From: Candidatus Levyibacteriota bacterium
GTDB taxonomy: Bacteria; Patescibacteriota; Microgenomatia; Levybacterales; UBA12049
Assembly (NCBI GenBank): GCA_016180725.1
Contig: JACPAR010000015.1
Coordinates: forward strand, 1-53,719
Length of the DNA stretch: 53,719 bases
Direction: 5' to 3'
In this document: in pieces, positions 17,048-26,972 of the stretch
How positions within the stretch are numbered: the first letter of the stretch is position 1
How the letters are laid out: each line of letters opens with the position of its first letter
Notes under the pieces: generated by a model
What the model was told of the DNA's origin: nothing
Database searches by the model: none
The model's input: the letters and a program-made list of their open reading frames with translations, nothing else
Translations under genes and position numbers: made by a program

Positions 17048-17965
17048 ATGGATAACTCATATTTACTTGTACAAATTGAAGAGTTGGATAAAAAAATCAA
17101 AGAAACCGAAAGCTTGTTACAAGATCCGGAACTTTCCCCTATGGCAAAAGAAGAAATACAAAAATTAACCCAGCAAAAAGAAGTACTGCAAAATGCCCTT
17201 AAAGCTTTGAATCAAGAAACAGCAACTACTTCAGGCGGTAATTCAGACCTCGATGAGCGAAACGTTATTTTACAAGTAAGCGGCGCAGCCGGCGGAGAAG
17301 AAGCTAAAATATGGGCGCAGGATTTAATCAGGATGTATTCAAGATTTGCCCAATTAAGAGGCTTTAAAGTAGAGGCTTTAGATGAGGATGTCATTAAAAT
17401 CTCAGGAAATAATGTATTTGGAACTTTTAAATACGAAGCAGGTGTACACAGAGTACAAAGAACTCCCGAAACCGAAAAAAGAGGCCGTATACACACCTCT
17501 ACCGCTACTGTTTCTGTGCTGCCTGAACTAGAAGATATTGATTTACATATTAGTCCAGAGGATATTGATTTTGAAGCTTTTCGGGCAGGCGGACACGGAG
17601 GCCAAAACGTTAATAAAGTTTCCTCTGCTGTTAGAATTGTTCATAAACCCAGCGGAATTGTTGTAGTTTCGCGGGCAGAACGTTCCCAAGGACAAAACCG
17701 GGAAATCGCAATGGAACTTTTAAGGGCAAAATTGTGGGAGATCGAACTAGAAAAACAACACGAAGAAATTAGTTCTCTAAAATCAACCCAGGTAGGCCGC
17801 GGCATGCGGGCAGAAAAAATCAGAACCTACAACTTTCCTCAAGACAGACTAACTGATCACCGGATTAGCCAGTCCTGGCACAACCTTCCCTCTTTGCTTG
17901 ATGGAAATATTAACGAAGTCGTAGAAAACGTTAAAACAGCTCTAGAAACTACCCAAGCCGCATAA
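17048..17965 (+). CDS. prfA: Peptide chain release factor 1
   Basis: [37 protein letters not shown] (GGQ), PET in the PxT position; start ATG chosen at 17048, not the ORF-track start 16931. Confidence 0.9.
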   Translation: MDNSYLLVQIEELDKKIKETESLLQDPELSPMAKEEIQKLTQQKEVLQNALKALNQETATTSGGNSDLDERNVILQVSGAAGGEEAKIWAQDLIRMYSRFAQLRGFKVEALDEDVIKISGNNVFGTFKYEAGVHRVQRTPETEKRGRIHTSTATVSVLPELEDIDLHISPEDIDFEAFRAGGHGGQNVNKVSSAVRIVHKPSGIVVVSRAERSQGQNREIAMELLRAKLWEIELEKQHEEISSLKSTQVGRGMRAEKIRTYNFPQDRLTDHRISQSWHNLPSLLDGNINEVVENVKTALETTQAA

Positions 17966-19679
17966 AATCTTTGGAAGATTTTCTGCCGTCGATTTTGTCA
18001 AGCGTGTTTTCCTTGATCATCTTGGCCAGGTGCTTGCCGCCGATTATGTGCGGAATAACAACATAATCTGCACCTGCATCGTAAAGTTTTTTCGCGTCAT
18101 CAAAATCCTGAGCAACTACTATAATTTTTGCGCTTACCTGCCTTTCGCCCGCCTGACGGACGGACAGAGCAGGCAGGTTTTTTGTATGATGCAACCCGTC
18201 TATTAGAAGAATGTTGTCATCAACATCCGAAACAGTCGAGATAACAAGCTTTGCTCTATGCAACTGAAGCCTTTGCTGAATATCTATGTCTGAAATATCG
18301 CCAAATATGCTTATTACCCCTTTTTCTTTTAAATCTTTTATTATATCCGGATCGAAATCTACAACAATAACTTTTTCTCCCTCCTCCAAGAGAGCATCTA
18401 AAATACCACTTCCCATTCTATTTGCGCCTATTAAAGCAACATGATCGGAGAGATCATCTAAACCCTCCGATTCCTCTTTTCCCTCTCTTATTTTCCCTAT
18501 TTCAAAAATACCGAGATAATTTTTTGTATGTTTATAGAACGAATTAGCATGCGTACTCATGTAAGTTGAAGCAGCAAATGTAACAAGACCAACTGTAGTC
18601 ATTAAAATTACAATATCGTTAGTTACATGCCCTAATTTACTTCCTAAAAATATAATAATAAGCGAGAATTCCGAAATCTGAGCCATATGAATTCCTGTTA
18701 AAAGAGAGGTTCTTTTCCGGTGACCAAATAAACCCATGATTATCATAATAATCAGAGGCTTTCCTAATATTACAAAAACCGAGAATATTAGAGCCGGCAC
18801 CAGTACTTTTCCTAAATCTCCTGTTGCTGCCTCCATTCCCAAAACAACAAAAAAGATTGTAATAAAAAAATCCTGAAGCGCCCTTACTCTGGCAATAATT
18901 TGGAAATTTTCTTTACTGTTTGCCAAAGCGACTCCGGCTAAAAACCCTCCTATTTCGATAGAAAAGCCGATAATTTGTGAACTAACTAAAGCCGACAATC
19001 CCAAAACCCAGGCAAGAGAAAAAAGTATTAGTGTTTCTTCCGACCTTGCCAGCTTATCTAAGATTAACGGAAATACTTTCTTACTTAAGAAAATAACAAA
19101 GGCAAATAATAAAATTGCCTTTACAATAATTAAGGCTAAATGCTGGGTTAACAATAATTCTTGCGAACCCTTATTAAATACCGAAAGAAATATTAAAACA
19201 AATACAGCAAAAAAATCCTGTATTAAAAGCATGCCAATCGAGATTTTCCCATAAAGGCTTTGCAGATCTTTTTTAGCCGAGAGGAGCTTAACAATAATAA
19301 TTGTACTTGAAAATGAAAGAGCAACTGCAATATAAAAAGACGAAATTAACGAAAACCCAAGTAGAAAAGATATAAAATATCCTAAAGCTGCTGTTAAAAT
19401 AATCTGCGGTATGCCAATAAAAAAAGCGGTGGAGCCGATTGAACGAAGGTCTTTTAATTTTAATTCAAGACCTAGCATGAATAACAAAAGCGTAATGCCA
19501 AATTGAGCCATCATTCGCAAATCCGCATGATTTTGCAGTTGTAACTGGCCAAATGGCCCGATAATAATTCCGGTTAAGATGTAAGCTAAAATAGGAGGTT
19601 GCTTTAAAAACCTAAAAATAATAGAAATAAGTGCTGCAAAACAAATAATAACCGTTACTTCAAACAAAATCCCGGACAT
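17949..19679 (-). CDS. Kef/CPA2-type monovalent cation:proton antiporter with TrkA-N domain
   Basis: 12-TM antiporter segment plus [31 protein letters not shown] Rossmann segment. Confidence 0.9.
   Translation of the reverse strand: MSGILFEVTVIICFAALISIIFRFLKQPPILAYILTGIIIGPFGQLQLQNHADLRMMAQFGITLLLFMLGLELKLKDLRSIGSTAFFIGIPQIILTAALGYFISFLLGFSLISSFYIAVALSFSSTIIIVKLLSAKKDLQSLYGKISIGMLLIQDFFAVFVLIFLSVFNKGSQELLLTQHLALIIVKAILLFAFVIFLSKKVFPLILDKLARSEETLILFSLAWVLGLSALVSSQIIGFSIEIGGFLAGVALANSKENFQIIARVRALQDFFITIFFVVLGMEAATGDLGKVLVPALIFSVFVILGKPLIIMIIMGLFGHRKRTSLLTGIHMAQISEFSLIIIFLGSKLGHVTNDIVILMTTVGLVTFAASTYMSTHANSFYKHTKNYLGIFEIGKIREGKEESEGLDDLSDHVALIGANRMGSGILDALLEEGEKVIVVDFDPDIIKDLKEKGVISIFGDISDIDIQQRLQLHRAKLVISTVSDVDDNILLIDGLHHTKNLPALSVRQAGERQVSAKIIVVAQDFDDAKKLYDAGADYVVIPHIIGGKHLAKMIKENTLDKIDGRKSSKDFMRLG
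18136..18178. repeat. Palindromic element inside the antiporter TrkA-N domain
   Basis: ACCTGCCtttcgcccgcctgacggacggacagagcaGGCAGGT; encodes the [18 protein letters not shown] region. Confidence 0.7.
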
Positions 19680-19722
19680 ACTTTAAGATTAGCAATTATT
19701 TGAAGAATTTACAAATTAAAAT

Positions 19723-19836
19723 TTATTTAGTTATTAAGTATAAGATCACGGCGATGGCGATGCCGATTGAAGCGATGGTAAATCCTATGGCTAGTAACCT
19801 TAACCACTCAAAATTAGGCGGCTCACTTTTTACCAT
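19723..19836 (-). CDS. Small single-TM protein (37 aa)
   Basis: MVKSEPPNFEWLRLLAIGFTIASIGIAIAVILYLITK*; begins 2 nt after the upstream protease stop; not in the ORF track. Confidence 0.45.
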   Translation of the reverse strand: MVKSEPPNFEWLRLLAIGFTIASIGIAIAVILYLITK

Positions 19837-19837
19837 A

Positions 19838-20971
19838 TTACTGGTTTGGAGCAGTATCAAGAGTTGCCGTAAGCTCGATTGTTTTTCCTTGTCCTGATTC
19901 TTCCTCCCGCCATACCTTAATCAAAACCCTATCTCCAACCTTCTTTTTTGCTATAAGCGCAGCAAGACCACCATTGTTATCCTTTACCCGCTTTCCGTCA
20001 AATTCAGTAATAATATCGCCAAGCTTTATTCCCGCCTTTTCGGCAGCTGCGCCCTCTACCACTTGCTGTACAAAAGCTCCTTCGGGAAGATTATTTCTAA
20101 GCGCTGCTTCCCGACTAACCATCTGGTATGCAACGCCAAGATAAGGACGTGTAAAGCCGCCTGTTTGCCTAAAATTACTTAAAGCATCTCTAACAACGTT
20201 TATGGGGAGAGCAAAACCAATATTCTCTGCGCCGCTTGCTACTGCAGTATTAATACCAATAACTTGACTTGCGGAATTCACAAGCGGTCCGCCGCTATTA
20301 CCGGGATTTATTGCCGCATCTGTTTGGATTACATCATCTAACCGTTCGGCAAGCCCTTCAAGCGGCGATCCTGCAGTAATACCTCGTCCAAGACCACTCA
20401 CAATCCCTTTTGTCACGCTGCCGCGAAACTCTCCAAGAGGCGTACCAACCGCAACTACCAGCTGCCCTACCTTAATCTTAGAAGAATCTCCCATCTCAAC
20501 CGTTTTTAACCCGCTTGCGTTTATTTTAATAATTGCAATATCGTTTGCCGGATCTCTATAAACACTCACTACGTCATATTTTTTTCCATCGTGGGCTATG
20601 ACTTTATACTTCCCAGCCGAAGAAACAACATGCTTGTTTGTAACAATAAGCCCATCCGAAGAAACAATAAATCCGGAACCGATATCCTGCTCCTGCTGTT
20701 TTCCCCTTGGACGCTCAAAAAAACTAAAAGGATCAAGCGGATTAATCTCGACAATCCGCTGCTCAATACCAACCGTTACAACAGAAGGAGTAATCTTTTC
20801 GACAATATCAACAACAACAGAGTCTTCCGACACCACTTTTACACGTTCTGACGGAAGTTGCAGATTCGGTGCTTTAAAAATATTTTGTAAATTTGGCGCG
20901 TATTGCTCAGCGACGCCAAACGCAGCCAGTAAAACAATAAAAACTGTTGCTAAAATAATTAACCTTCTCAT
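19838..20971 (-). CDS. HtrA/Deg-like S1C serine protease with PDZ domain
   Basis: VTNKHVV (His), NDIAIIKI (Asp), GNSGGPLVN (Ser), PDZ segment. Confidence 0.95.
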   Translation of the reverse strand: MRRLIILATVFIVLLAAFGVAEQYAPNLQNIFKAPNLQLPSERVKVVSEDSVVVDIVEKITPSVVTVGIEQRIVEINPLDPFSFFERPRGKQQEQDIGSGFIVSSDGLIVTNKHVVSSAGKYKVIAHDGKKYDVVSVYRDPANDIAIIKINASGLKTVEMGDSSKIKVGQLVVAVGTPLGEFRGSVTKGIVSGLGRGITAGSPLEGLAERLDDVIQTDAAINPGNSGGPLVNSASQVIGINTAVASGAENIGFALPINVVRDALSNFRQTGGFTRPYLGVAYQMVSREAALRNNLPEGAFVQQVVEGAAAEKAGIKLGDIITEFDGKRVKDNNGGLAALIAKKKVGDRVLIKVWREEESGQGKTIELTATLDTAPNQ

Positions 20972-20976
20972 GATAA

Positions 20977-22230
20977 TTATTTTATTAACTCTCCCACTGC
21001 TTTTTCTAGTTGTAAATCGTGACTTTGATCTTTTTCATCAGCTGCAACTGCAATATCCGGTTCCAATCCCTTTCCATTTACCCATGTACCGTTGGGAGTT
21101 AACCACTTAGCAATGGTTACATGCAAACCTGCGCCGCCACCTAAATCTTCGGCCTGCTGAATTGTTCCTTTTCCAAAAGATGTTTCCCCAATCAATTTTA
21201 TTTTTCTTTGGTCTCTTAAAGCTCCGGCAACTATTTCGCTTGCGGAAGCAGATCCTTTGTTAACAAGCACAACTACCGGCAGGTCTGTAAACACTCCCTG
21301 TCTTGTAACGGAAAATGTTGTTCTGTCTCCGTTTGCTTTTTCTTCCATTACAACCGGCCCGCTTCTTAAAAATTCCGAAGCAATAAATGTTGCATCGGTT
21401 AAGTATCCCCCCGGGTTATTGCGAAGGTCCAAAACTAATCCGGCGATATCTTTTTTACCATTCATCTCAAGCGATAATTTATTTACTACTGCCAACCATT
21501 CCTGATTTGTGTTGTCTCCAAATTGCGAAACTCTAATATAAAGAACCTGCTTTTTACTATTAGATACTTTTATACCGTCTATTTTGTCTGCTTCTTTTAG
21601 GAAGCCTTCAACGCTTTTTACTACAATCGAATCCCTTTCAATTTTTATATCTGTTGGATCGCTTGCACCTTTATGAAGAATTGTAAGGGTAACTGTTGTT
21701 CCCTTTGGTCCTCTAATTTTATCTACAGCTTGCGCAAGCGTCCAGCCCGTTGTAGGTTGGTTGTCAACTTTAAGAATTGCATCTCCGCTTCGAATTCCAG
21801 CTTTTTTTGCCGGCATTCCGTCCAGAGGAGCAACTACTATTATTTGTTTGTCTTTCATACCAAGCTCGGCCCCTATGCCTTCAAATTTTTGACCAGCCAG
21901 TCCTTGCTTAAAATTATCATTTTGTACGGGAGGTAGATATACGGTGTAGGGATCGCCTAAACTTTGCACCATACCGGAAATTGCTCCGTTAACAAGTTTT
22001 TGGGGATCTAAAGCTTTTTTGTCGTAATAAGAATCTTCTATTTTTTGCCAAACAGTCCAAAATGTGGAAAAATCAACGTTAGATAAAGATGCCGGCGGTT
22101 CACGGCTTATTACAGAAAGATGGGGTTTGTAGTTTTTCCAATCAAAAGTAATTTTGGAAACACCAAGATAATAACCCAAAAATCCCGATATTAATACTAT
22201 TAAAATAATATGCAGCGAACGTGTTTTCAT
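20977..22230 (-). CDS. Carboxyl-terminal processing peptidase (S41)
   Basis: PDZ plus VVLVNKGSASASEIVAGALRD; start taken at MKTRSLH to avoid overlap with rpsR. Confidence 0.93.
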   Translation of the reverse strand: MKTRSLHIILIVLISGFLGYYLGVSKITFDWKNYKPHLSVISREPPASLSNVDFSTFWTVWQKIEDSYYDKKALDPQKLVNGAISGMVQSLGDPYTVYLPPVQNDNFKQGLAGQKFEGIGAELGMKDKQIIVVAPLDGMPAKKAGIRSGDAILKVDNQPTTGWTLAQAVDKIRGPKGTTVTLTILHKGASDPTDIKIERDSIVVKSVEGFLKEADKIDGIKVSNSKKQVLYIRVSQFGDNTNQEWLAVVNKLSLEMNGKKDIAGLVLDLRNNPGGYLTDATFIASEFLRSGPVVMEEKANGDRTTFSVTRQGVFTDLPVVVLVNKGSASASEIVAGALRDQRKIKLIGETSFGKGTIQQAEDLGGGAGLHVTIAKWLTPNGTWVNGKGLEPDIAVAADEKDQSHDLQLEKAVGELIK

Positions 22231-22262
22231 GTAGATAAAGTCACCCAAACAAAAATTTTGAG

Positions 22263-22508
22263 CTAACGTCCTGCAGTATAAGGCAGGAGTGCTAAATGTC
22301 TTGCTTGTTTTATTGCAATTGTTACATCTTTTTGATGTTTTGAGCAAACTCCGCTTCTTGCTCTTCCGATAATTTTTCCTCTCTCTGTTAATACCCTGCG
22401 TAAAACCTCAACATCTTTAAAAATTGGGTTTTTGTTTTCTTTGCACAAAAAACACTCTTTTGGCACACTGATTTTTTTTCTTGTTCTTACTTTACTTTTT
22501 GGTCGCAT
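22263..22508 (-). CDS. rpsR: 30S ribosomal protein S18
   Basis: CFLCKE..., DVEVLRRVLTERGKIIGRARSGVCSKHQKDVTIAIKQARHLALLPY. Confidence 0.95.
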   Translation of the reverse strand: MRPKSKVRTRKKISVPKECFLCKENKNPIFKDVEVLRRVLTERGKIIGRARSGVCSKHQKDVTIAIKQARHLALLPYTAGR

Positions 22509-22517
22509 ATAAATTTT

Positions 22518-23057
22518 TTAAAAGGGGATATCGTCTGGGGCAACATCTGTAGTCTGATTCTCGCTGGTTTCTGCCGAGGAATCTTCGCCAGGTCCTTTTT
22601 CTCCTTTCTTTTTATCTTTTTGACTCTTAGAAGCTTTTACTTCGGGACTAACCTGAACTTTTTCTTCGTTAACCGGACTTGCCGTACTTATACTTGTTTT
22701 TGCGGCCTGAGATTCATCCGGTCGTTTGTTATCTAAAAGAATCATATCGTCAATTACAACCTCTGTTGCATTCCTTTGTGTTCCGTCTTGAGCTGTCCAG
22801 GACCTGGTTGAAAGTCTTCCTTCAACATAAACCTTTCGTCCTTTAGTTAAAAATTGGCTGCACAATTCCGCCAATTTATTCCAGGAGACAATTCTGTGGA
22901 ATTCTGTTTCTTCGTGTTTTTCTCCCGTGTCGGTTGTCCAAGACCTGTTAGTTGCCAAACCAAACGAGCAAACAGCTGTGCCGTTTGGAGTGTATCTCAA
23001 TTCCGGATCGCGTGTTAAATTCCCTATCAATTGAACTCTGTTTAAACTTCGTGCCAT
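22518..23057 (-). CDS. ssb: Single-stranded DNA-binding protein
   Basis: MARSLNRVQLIGNLTRDPELRYTPNGTAVCSFGLATNR...DDIPF C-terminal tail. Confidence 0.96.
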   Translation of the reverse strand: MARSLNRVQLIGNLTRDPELRYTPNGTAVCSFGLATNRSWTTDTGEKHEETEFHRIVSWNKLAELCSQFLTKGRKVYVEGRLSTRSWTAQDGTQRNATEVVIDDMILLDNKRPDESQAAKTSISTASPVNEEKVQVSPEVKASKSQKDKKKGEKGPGEDSSAETSENQTTDVAPDDIPF

Positions 23058-23154
23058 AATTTTTAGCGTTTAGTTATCAGCGTCGCGTCAAACGCGACTG
23101 CCACGTTTGACGTGGCGTCTAACGTCTAGTTAACTGAACGCTAGTTGCTAGACG

Positions 23155-23433
23155 CTATTTCTTCCGAACCAATAGGTGTCTTAAGATATTATCCTGACCA
23201 AAGAGTCTTTTTTCAAAATCCGAAGGAATAGAACTCTCTGTCTCGAGTGCCAATAATTTATAATAACCGTTTGTTTCCCTTTTAATCGGAAAACTCAGGT
23301 TTTTTTTACCCCATTCTTCTTCGGAAGCAATTTTAACATCCTTTAACCATCCTTTAATGGTTTCCTGAAGTTTTTTTCGCTGATCCTCGGATAAAGACGA
23401 CTTTAAAATCAAAACTAATTCGTACAATCGCAT
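23155..23433 (-). CDS. rpsF: 30S ribosomal protein S6
   Basis: MRLYELVLILKSSLSEDQ..., WGKKNLSFPIKRETNGYY; operon with ssb and rpsR. Confidence 0.93.
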   Translation of the reverse strand: MRLYELVLILKSSLSEDQRKKLQETIKGWLKDVKIASEEEWGKKNLSFPIKRETNGYYKLLALETESSIPSDFEKRLFGQDNILRHLLVRKK

Positions 23434-23485
23434 TGTGCTGTTATCCTATCAATTTACTCAAAAAAATGCAAGAAGCAAAAGAATT

Positions 23486-23815
23486 CTATGCCACCTTTAC
23501 TTCAGCTGATAAAATAGCCTGTCTTACTTCTTCCTCAGATAGTACATTGTCCCAAATTACCGTGTTACCATCATCCGTATAAATAACACTCATACCCTTG
23601 GACTGATCTCCTCCTGTTTTAACAACAATAAGACTCGTATTAACCGTATTTCCCAATACAGATACTCCATTACAAACATGTCTTATTGTTGATGGGTTTC
23701 TAGGATCTGGCTTACCAACCCCCATTACAACACCACGTAAATCGGAAATAAATCTTGAAGTAATACCTGGTATTCTAGACGATCCTCTCAACTCGGGTTT
23801 TTCTTTACCTGCCAT
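23486..23815 (-). CDS. Hypothetical protein
   Basis: 109-aa ORF in a strand-consistent position. Confidence 0.5.
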   Translation of the reverse strand: MAGKEKPELRGSSRIPGITSRFISDLRGVVMGVGKPDPRNPSTIRHVCNGVSVLGNTVNTSLIVVKTGGDQSKGMSVIYTDDGNTVIWDNVLSEEEVRQAILSAEVKVA

Positions 23816-23864
23816 ATAAAAATCATTATAAATAATTCTCTAAAATTTAACAATATTATTATTT

Positions 23865-25055
23865 TTATTGGCCAATAATAACAACGGCATCAAAAGGCAA
23901 ATCTTGTGTTAAATCAGAAGAAATACTGGCAATTTTGTATTGCGCCAAATCCAAATCTTTTTTAAGAAGACCTGTGTAGTCAATCTTACTGTTTTTAATT
24001 TTTATTGTTACATTTTCGTAATCGGAATTTTCGGCATTACCGGTTGATGTAACGTGATAGCCAAAATCCCGCAAAATATCAATAGCCTCACTTGCCGCCC
24101 CTATTTTACCCGCTCCGTTTAAAATAGAAAGGGTAAGCTTGCTTCTGTCTAAACCACTTATTGAACCCAGAACGATCGACTCTTCAATGCTAGTAGAATT
24201 ATTAGAAACTGCAGGATAAACTTCTAAAAAAGGCAAAGGGAAAGGCTGTATCGAGTTAAAAAGATTATTATAAATAATATATCTTTCTGTGCCGCTTGCA
24301 GGATCTAAAATAAAAACACCCTGATGGTCGTAACCGGTTATAACAACCGTATGTTCGCCTTTTACAACCGGCACGCTGCCATAAGAAAGCTCTACATCTA
24401 TCGGCTGTCCGTAACCAATACGAATCCAGGTTATTATTAAATGCTCGCTTGATATTGCTTTTTGAATAGCAACAGTTAAATCCTGATTTTTACTTAACAG
24501 TTTAGCTTCTAATCCATATTCTCTAAAAAGATCTATAAAAGGCGGCGCGTGAACGCCGTAATAATCTGCTCCCCCAAAAAATTTGTTTAAATTTTGTAAA
24601 AGTGAGCTAAAATCGTTTTTATCGGTAACTCCCATTCTTACTCCAATATTTGGGTTGTCGGAAATCCCGACTTTTTTCATTAATGTCTCCTCCGCTCCCC
24701 TTTCGTTTGTCGGATTAAAATCCTGATTATTTGTGTAATGAAAAATAACTGCAGACGCCGCCGCAAACTCGCAGCTTAAATTAAAAACCTGTCTTCTTGA
24801 AACAAGACTGATCTTATAACTTTCCGGCAGTGGAGCTAACGAAGGTATAAGTGAATTTGAACTTTCTGATAACTTTTGTTGCCGCTTAACAAAGCTATTT
24901 CGTTTAACAGTAGTGCCTAAAACCTTAGAGGATGGAGAAACAATATGTTCTGTTTTATCTAATTTAAAAAAAGAAAAATTTAAAACCTTAAACCAAAAGA
25001 GAGTGTAAAAAAGAAAAAAGACAACAACTGTAAAAACCGTTTTTCGTGATAACAT
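23865..25055 (-). CDS. C39-like peptidase domain protein with LytR_C-like C-terminal domain
   Basis: QVFNLSCEFAAASAVIFHYT, GEHTVVITGYDHQGVFILDPASG; LTLSILNGAGKIGAASEAIDILRDFGYHV resembles a LytR C-terminal domain. Confidence 0.65.
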   Translation of the reverse strand: MLSRKTVFTVVVFFLFYTLFWFKVLNFSFFKLDKTEHIVSPSSKVLGTTVKRNSFVKRQQKLSESSNSLIPSLAPLPESYKISLVSRRQVFNLSCEFAAASAVIFHYTNNQDFNPTNERGAEETLMKKVGISDNPNIGVRMGVTDKNDFSSLLQNLNKFFGGADYYGVHAPPFIDLFREYGLEAKLLSKNQDLTVAIQKAISSEHLIITWIRIGYGQPIDVELSYGSVPVVKGEHTVVITGYDHQGVFILDPASGTERYIIYNNLFNSIQPFPLPFLEVYPAVSNNSTSIEESIVLGSISGLDRSKLTLSILNGAGKIGAASEAIDILRDFGYHVTSTGNAENSDYENVTIKIKNSKIDYTGLLKKDLDLAQYKIASISSDLTQDLPFDAVVIIGQ

Positions 25056-25078
25056 TTCACAAAGGCTACGCGCCTATC

Positions 25079-25777
25079 TTAAATTCTACCACTTTCCAAA
25101 GGCATTGAATAATTACGAGTATTTACAAGTCTTACATCTATAAACTTCTTATTCCCATTAGGAAGTATGACTGCATTAAGTGAGTTGTTTGCGCTTCCTT
25201 CTCCTTTATTACCAACATAAATTCCATGTATGCGCTCTAGTCTTTCTGCAAGGTCACTCAGCTCTGGATCATCGCAAATTTTTATCGGATCCCCTTGTAT
25301 AAATGGAATTGAATATCCAATAGCATAAGGCAAACTACTATCGCCTATAAACCATATGCATAATGGAGCATCTATATGTGCTGGGTCAACTATATTTCCC
25401 AAGACATGTCCTGCAACTTGCCGCCATACTGTTACTTGCGCAAATTGATCTCCCCACGGATTTTTTGGACATAATGCATCAATTTCGTCTTGCTCAACAT
25501 CTTGATAACCAGTTGCGCCAAACATTTTTCTCATTAATTGTTTAATATTAAGATGGTCAACGCGACTGATTTTTATCGCCATATCTTGTTGATCTGAGTC
25601 TGAAGTTTTATACCGAAAAACAACACCATGACTTCCATAACCTACAAAAGTTAATTCACCAGCGTCTAACAAACACTCTAAGCCATCATAAAAATTTAAA
25701 ACAGGTACTTCAGCTAACAAGGGACGATTTCCCCATCTAGTAGATTCTGCGGGAATAGGTGTTAACTCCTTAAGCAT
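25079..25777 (-). CDS. Divergent protein-kinase-like fold protein
   Basis: VGYGSHGVVFRYK glycine-loop-like segment followed by MAIKIS. Confidence 0.4.
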   Translation of the reverse strand: MLKELTPIPAESTRWGNRPLLAEVPVLNFYDGLECLLDAGELTFVGYGSHGVVFRYKTSDSDQQDMAIKISRVDHLNIKQLMRKMFGATGYQDVEQDEIDALCPKNPWGDQFAQVTVWRQVAGHVLGNIVDPAHIDAPLCIWFIGDSSLPYAIGYSIPFIQGDPIKICDDPELSDLAERLERIHGIYVGNKGEGSANNSLNAVILPNGNKKFIDVRLVNTRNYSMPLESGRI

Positions 25778-25785
25778 ACTAAAAT

Positions 25786-26943
25786 CTATGCGCCGATTTT
25801 AAACTCTACAACATCTCCATCTTGTATAACATAATCCCTTCCTTCAAGACGGGCTTTGCCGACTTCACGGGAACCCTTCCAACCTTTGCTTTGAACAAAA
25901 TCTTGATATGAAACTACTTCTGCTTTAATAAACTTTTTTACGAAGTCTGTATGAATAGTGCCGGAGGCCATGAGGGCTGTTGAACCAGCCCGAATGGTCC
26001 AAGCTCTCACTTCTTTTTCCCCCGCTGTTAAAAATGAAATTAAACCTAATTTTTCGTAGGCTTTTTGAATTAATCTCTCAAGTCCTGATTGCTGTAATCC
26101 TAAATCCAAAAGATATTGTTTTTGTTCATCGGTTGATAATTCCGAAAGCTCTGATTCAATCTTTGCGCAAATGGCAATAATGTCATTGCGAGGAGTTGAA
26201 GACGACGAAGCAATCTCTTGAGACTGCTTCGCTTCGCTCGCAGTGACAGGATTAAGAAGCTCTGTGTATTTTTTAATAATTTCTGGGATTTTTTCTTCTG
26301 TATAATCTTCTTCCGAAACGTTGATTACCACAAGTTCCGGCTTTGCGGAAAGTAAAAATAAATCTCTCACCGCTTCTTTCTCTTCGTCAGTCAACTGAAC
26401 TTCTCTCGCCGGTATTCCCTTATCAAGATTGTCTATCAATCGCTGTATCACTTCTGCATAATTCTTAATTCTTGATTCATGCTTCTTTACATTAACATTT
26501 TCAAGCGTTGATAAATCTGCAAGTATTAGCTCTGCTTCAATAGTTTCTAGATCGGATTTTGGATCAACTGATCCCTCTTTAATCACGTTCTCATCCGCAA
26601 ACGCTCTAACAACATGAGCAATAATACTAACTTCCCGAATATGAGATAAAAATTTATTTCCCAACCCCGCGCCTTCTGATGCACCTTTAACCAATCCGGC
26701 AATATCGAGGAATTGAACGGTCGCAGGCTTTATCGGCGGAAATCCGCTCATTTTTTCCTCATCCTTTGTTATCTGCGCTAATCTTTCCAAACGTTCGTCC
26801 GGAACAGGAACTACCCCCACATTTGGTTCGATGGTAGCAAACGGATAATTTGCCGCCAACGCCTGCTGTTTTTTTAAAAGCGCATTAAACAAAGTAGACT
26901 TTCCGACATTGGGCAAGCCAATAATTCCAACCGAAATATTCAT
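25786..26943 (-). CDS. ychF: Redox-regulated ATPase / Obg-like GTPase YchF
   Basis: VGIIGLPNVGKSTLFNAL, NYPFATIEPNVGVVPVPDERL, C-terminal TGS domain. Confidence 0.96.
   Translation of the reverse strand: MNISVGIIGLPNVGKSTLFNALLKKQQALAANYPFATIEPNVGVVPVPDERLERLAQITKDEEKMSGFPPIKPATVQFLDIAGLVKGASEGAGLGNKFLSHIREVSIIAHVVRAFADENVIKEGSVDPKSDLETIEAELILADLSTLENVNVKKHESRIKNYAEVIQRLIDNLDKGIPAREVQLTDEEKEAVRDLFLLSAKPELVVINVSEEDYTEEKIPEIIKKYTELLNPVTASEAKQSQEIASSSSTPRNDIIAICAKIESELSELSTDEQKQYLLDLGLQQSGLERLIQKAYEKLGLISFLTAGEKEVRAWTIRAGSTALMASGTIHTDFVKKFIKAEVVSYQDFVQSKGWKGSREVGKARLEGRDYVIQDGDVVEFKIGA
26182..26247. repeat. 66-bp palindromic element inside ychF
   Basis: GTCATTGCGAG...CTCGCAGTGAC inverted termini, exactly 66 bp. 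Confidence 0.85.
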
Positions 26944-26972
26944 AAGAGGATTATATCAAGAAACAATTAATT

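Noticed and set aside
17048-17965. Alternative call as release factor 2
   Set aside because: Has PET (PxT) and no SPF in the codon-recognition position, so RF1 fits better
20598-21110. 170-aa plus-strand ORF
   Set aside because: Antisense to the htrA-like and ctp genes, which have clear motifs; no recognisable protein features
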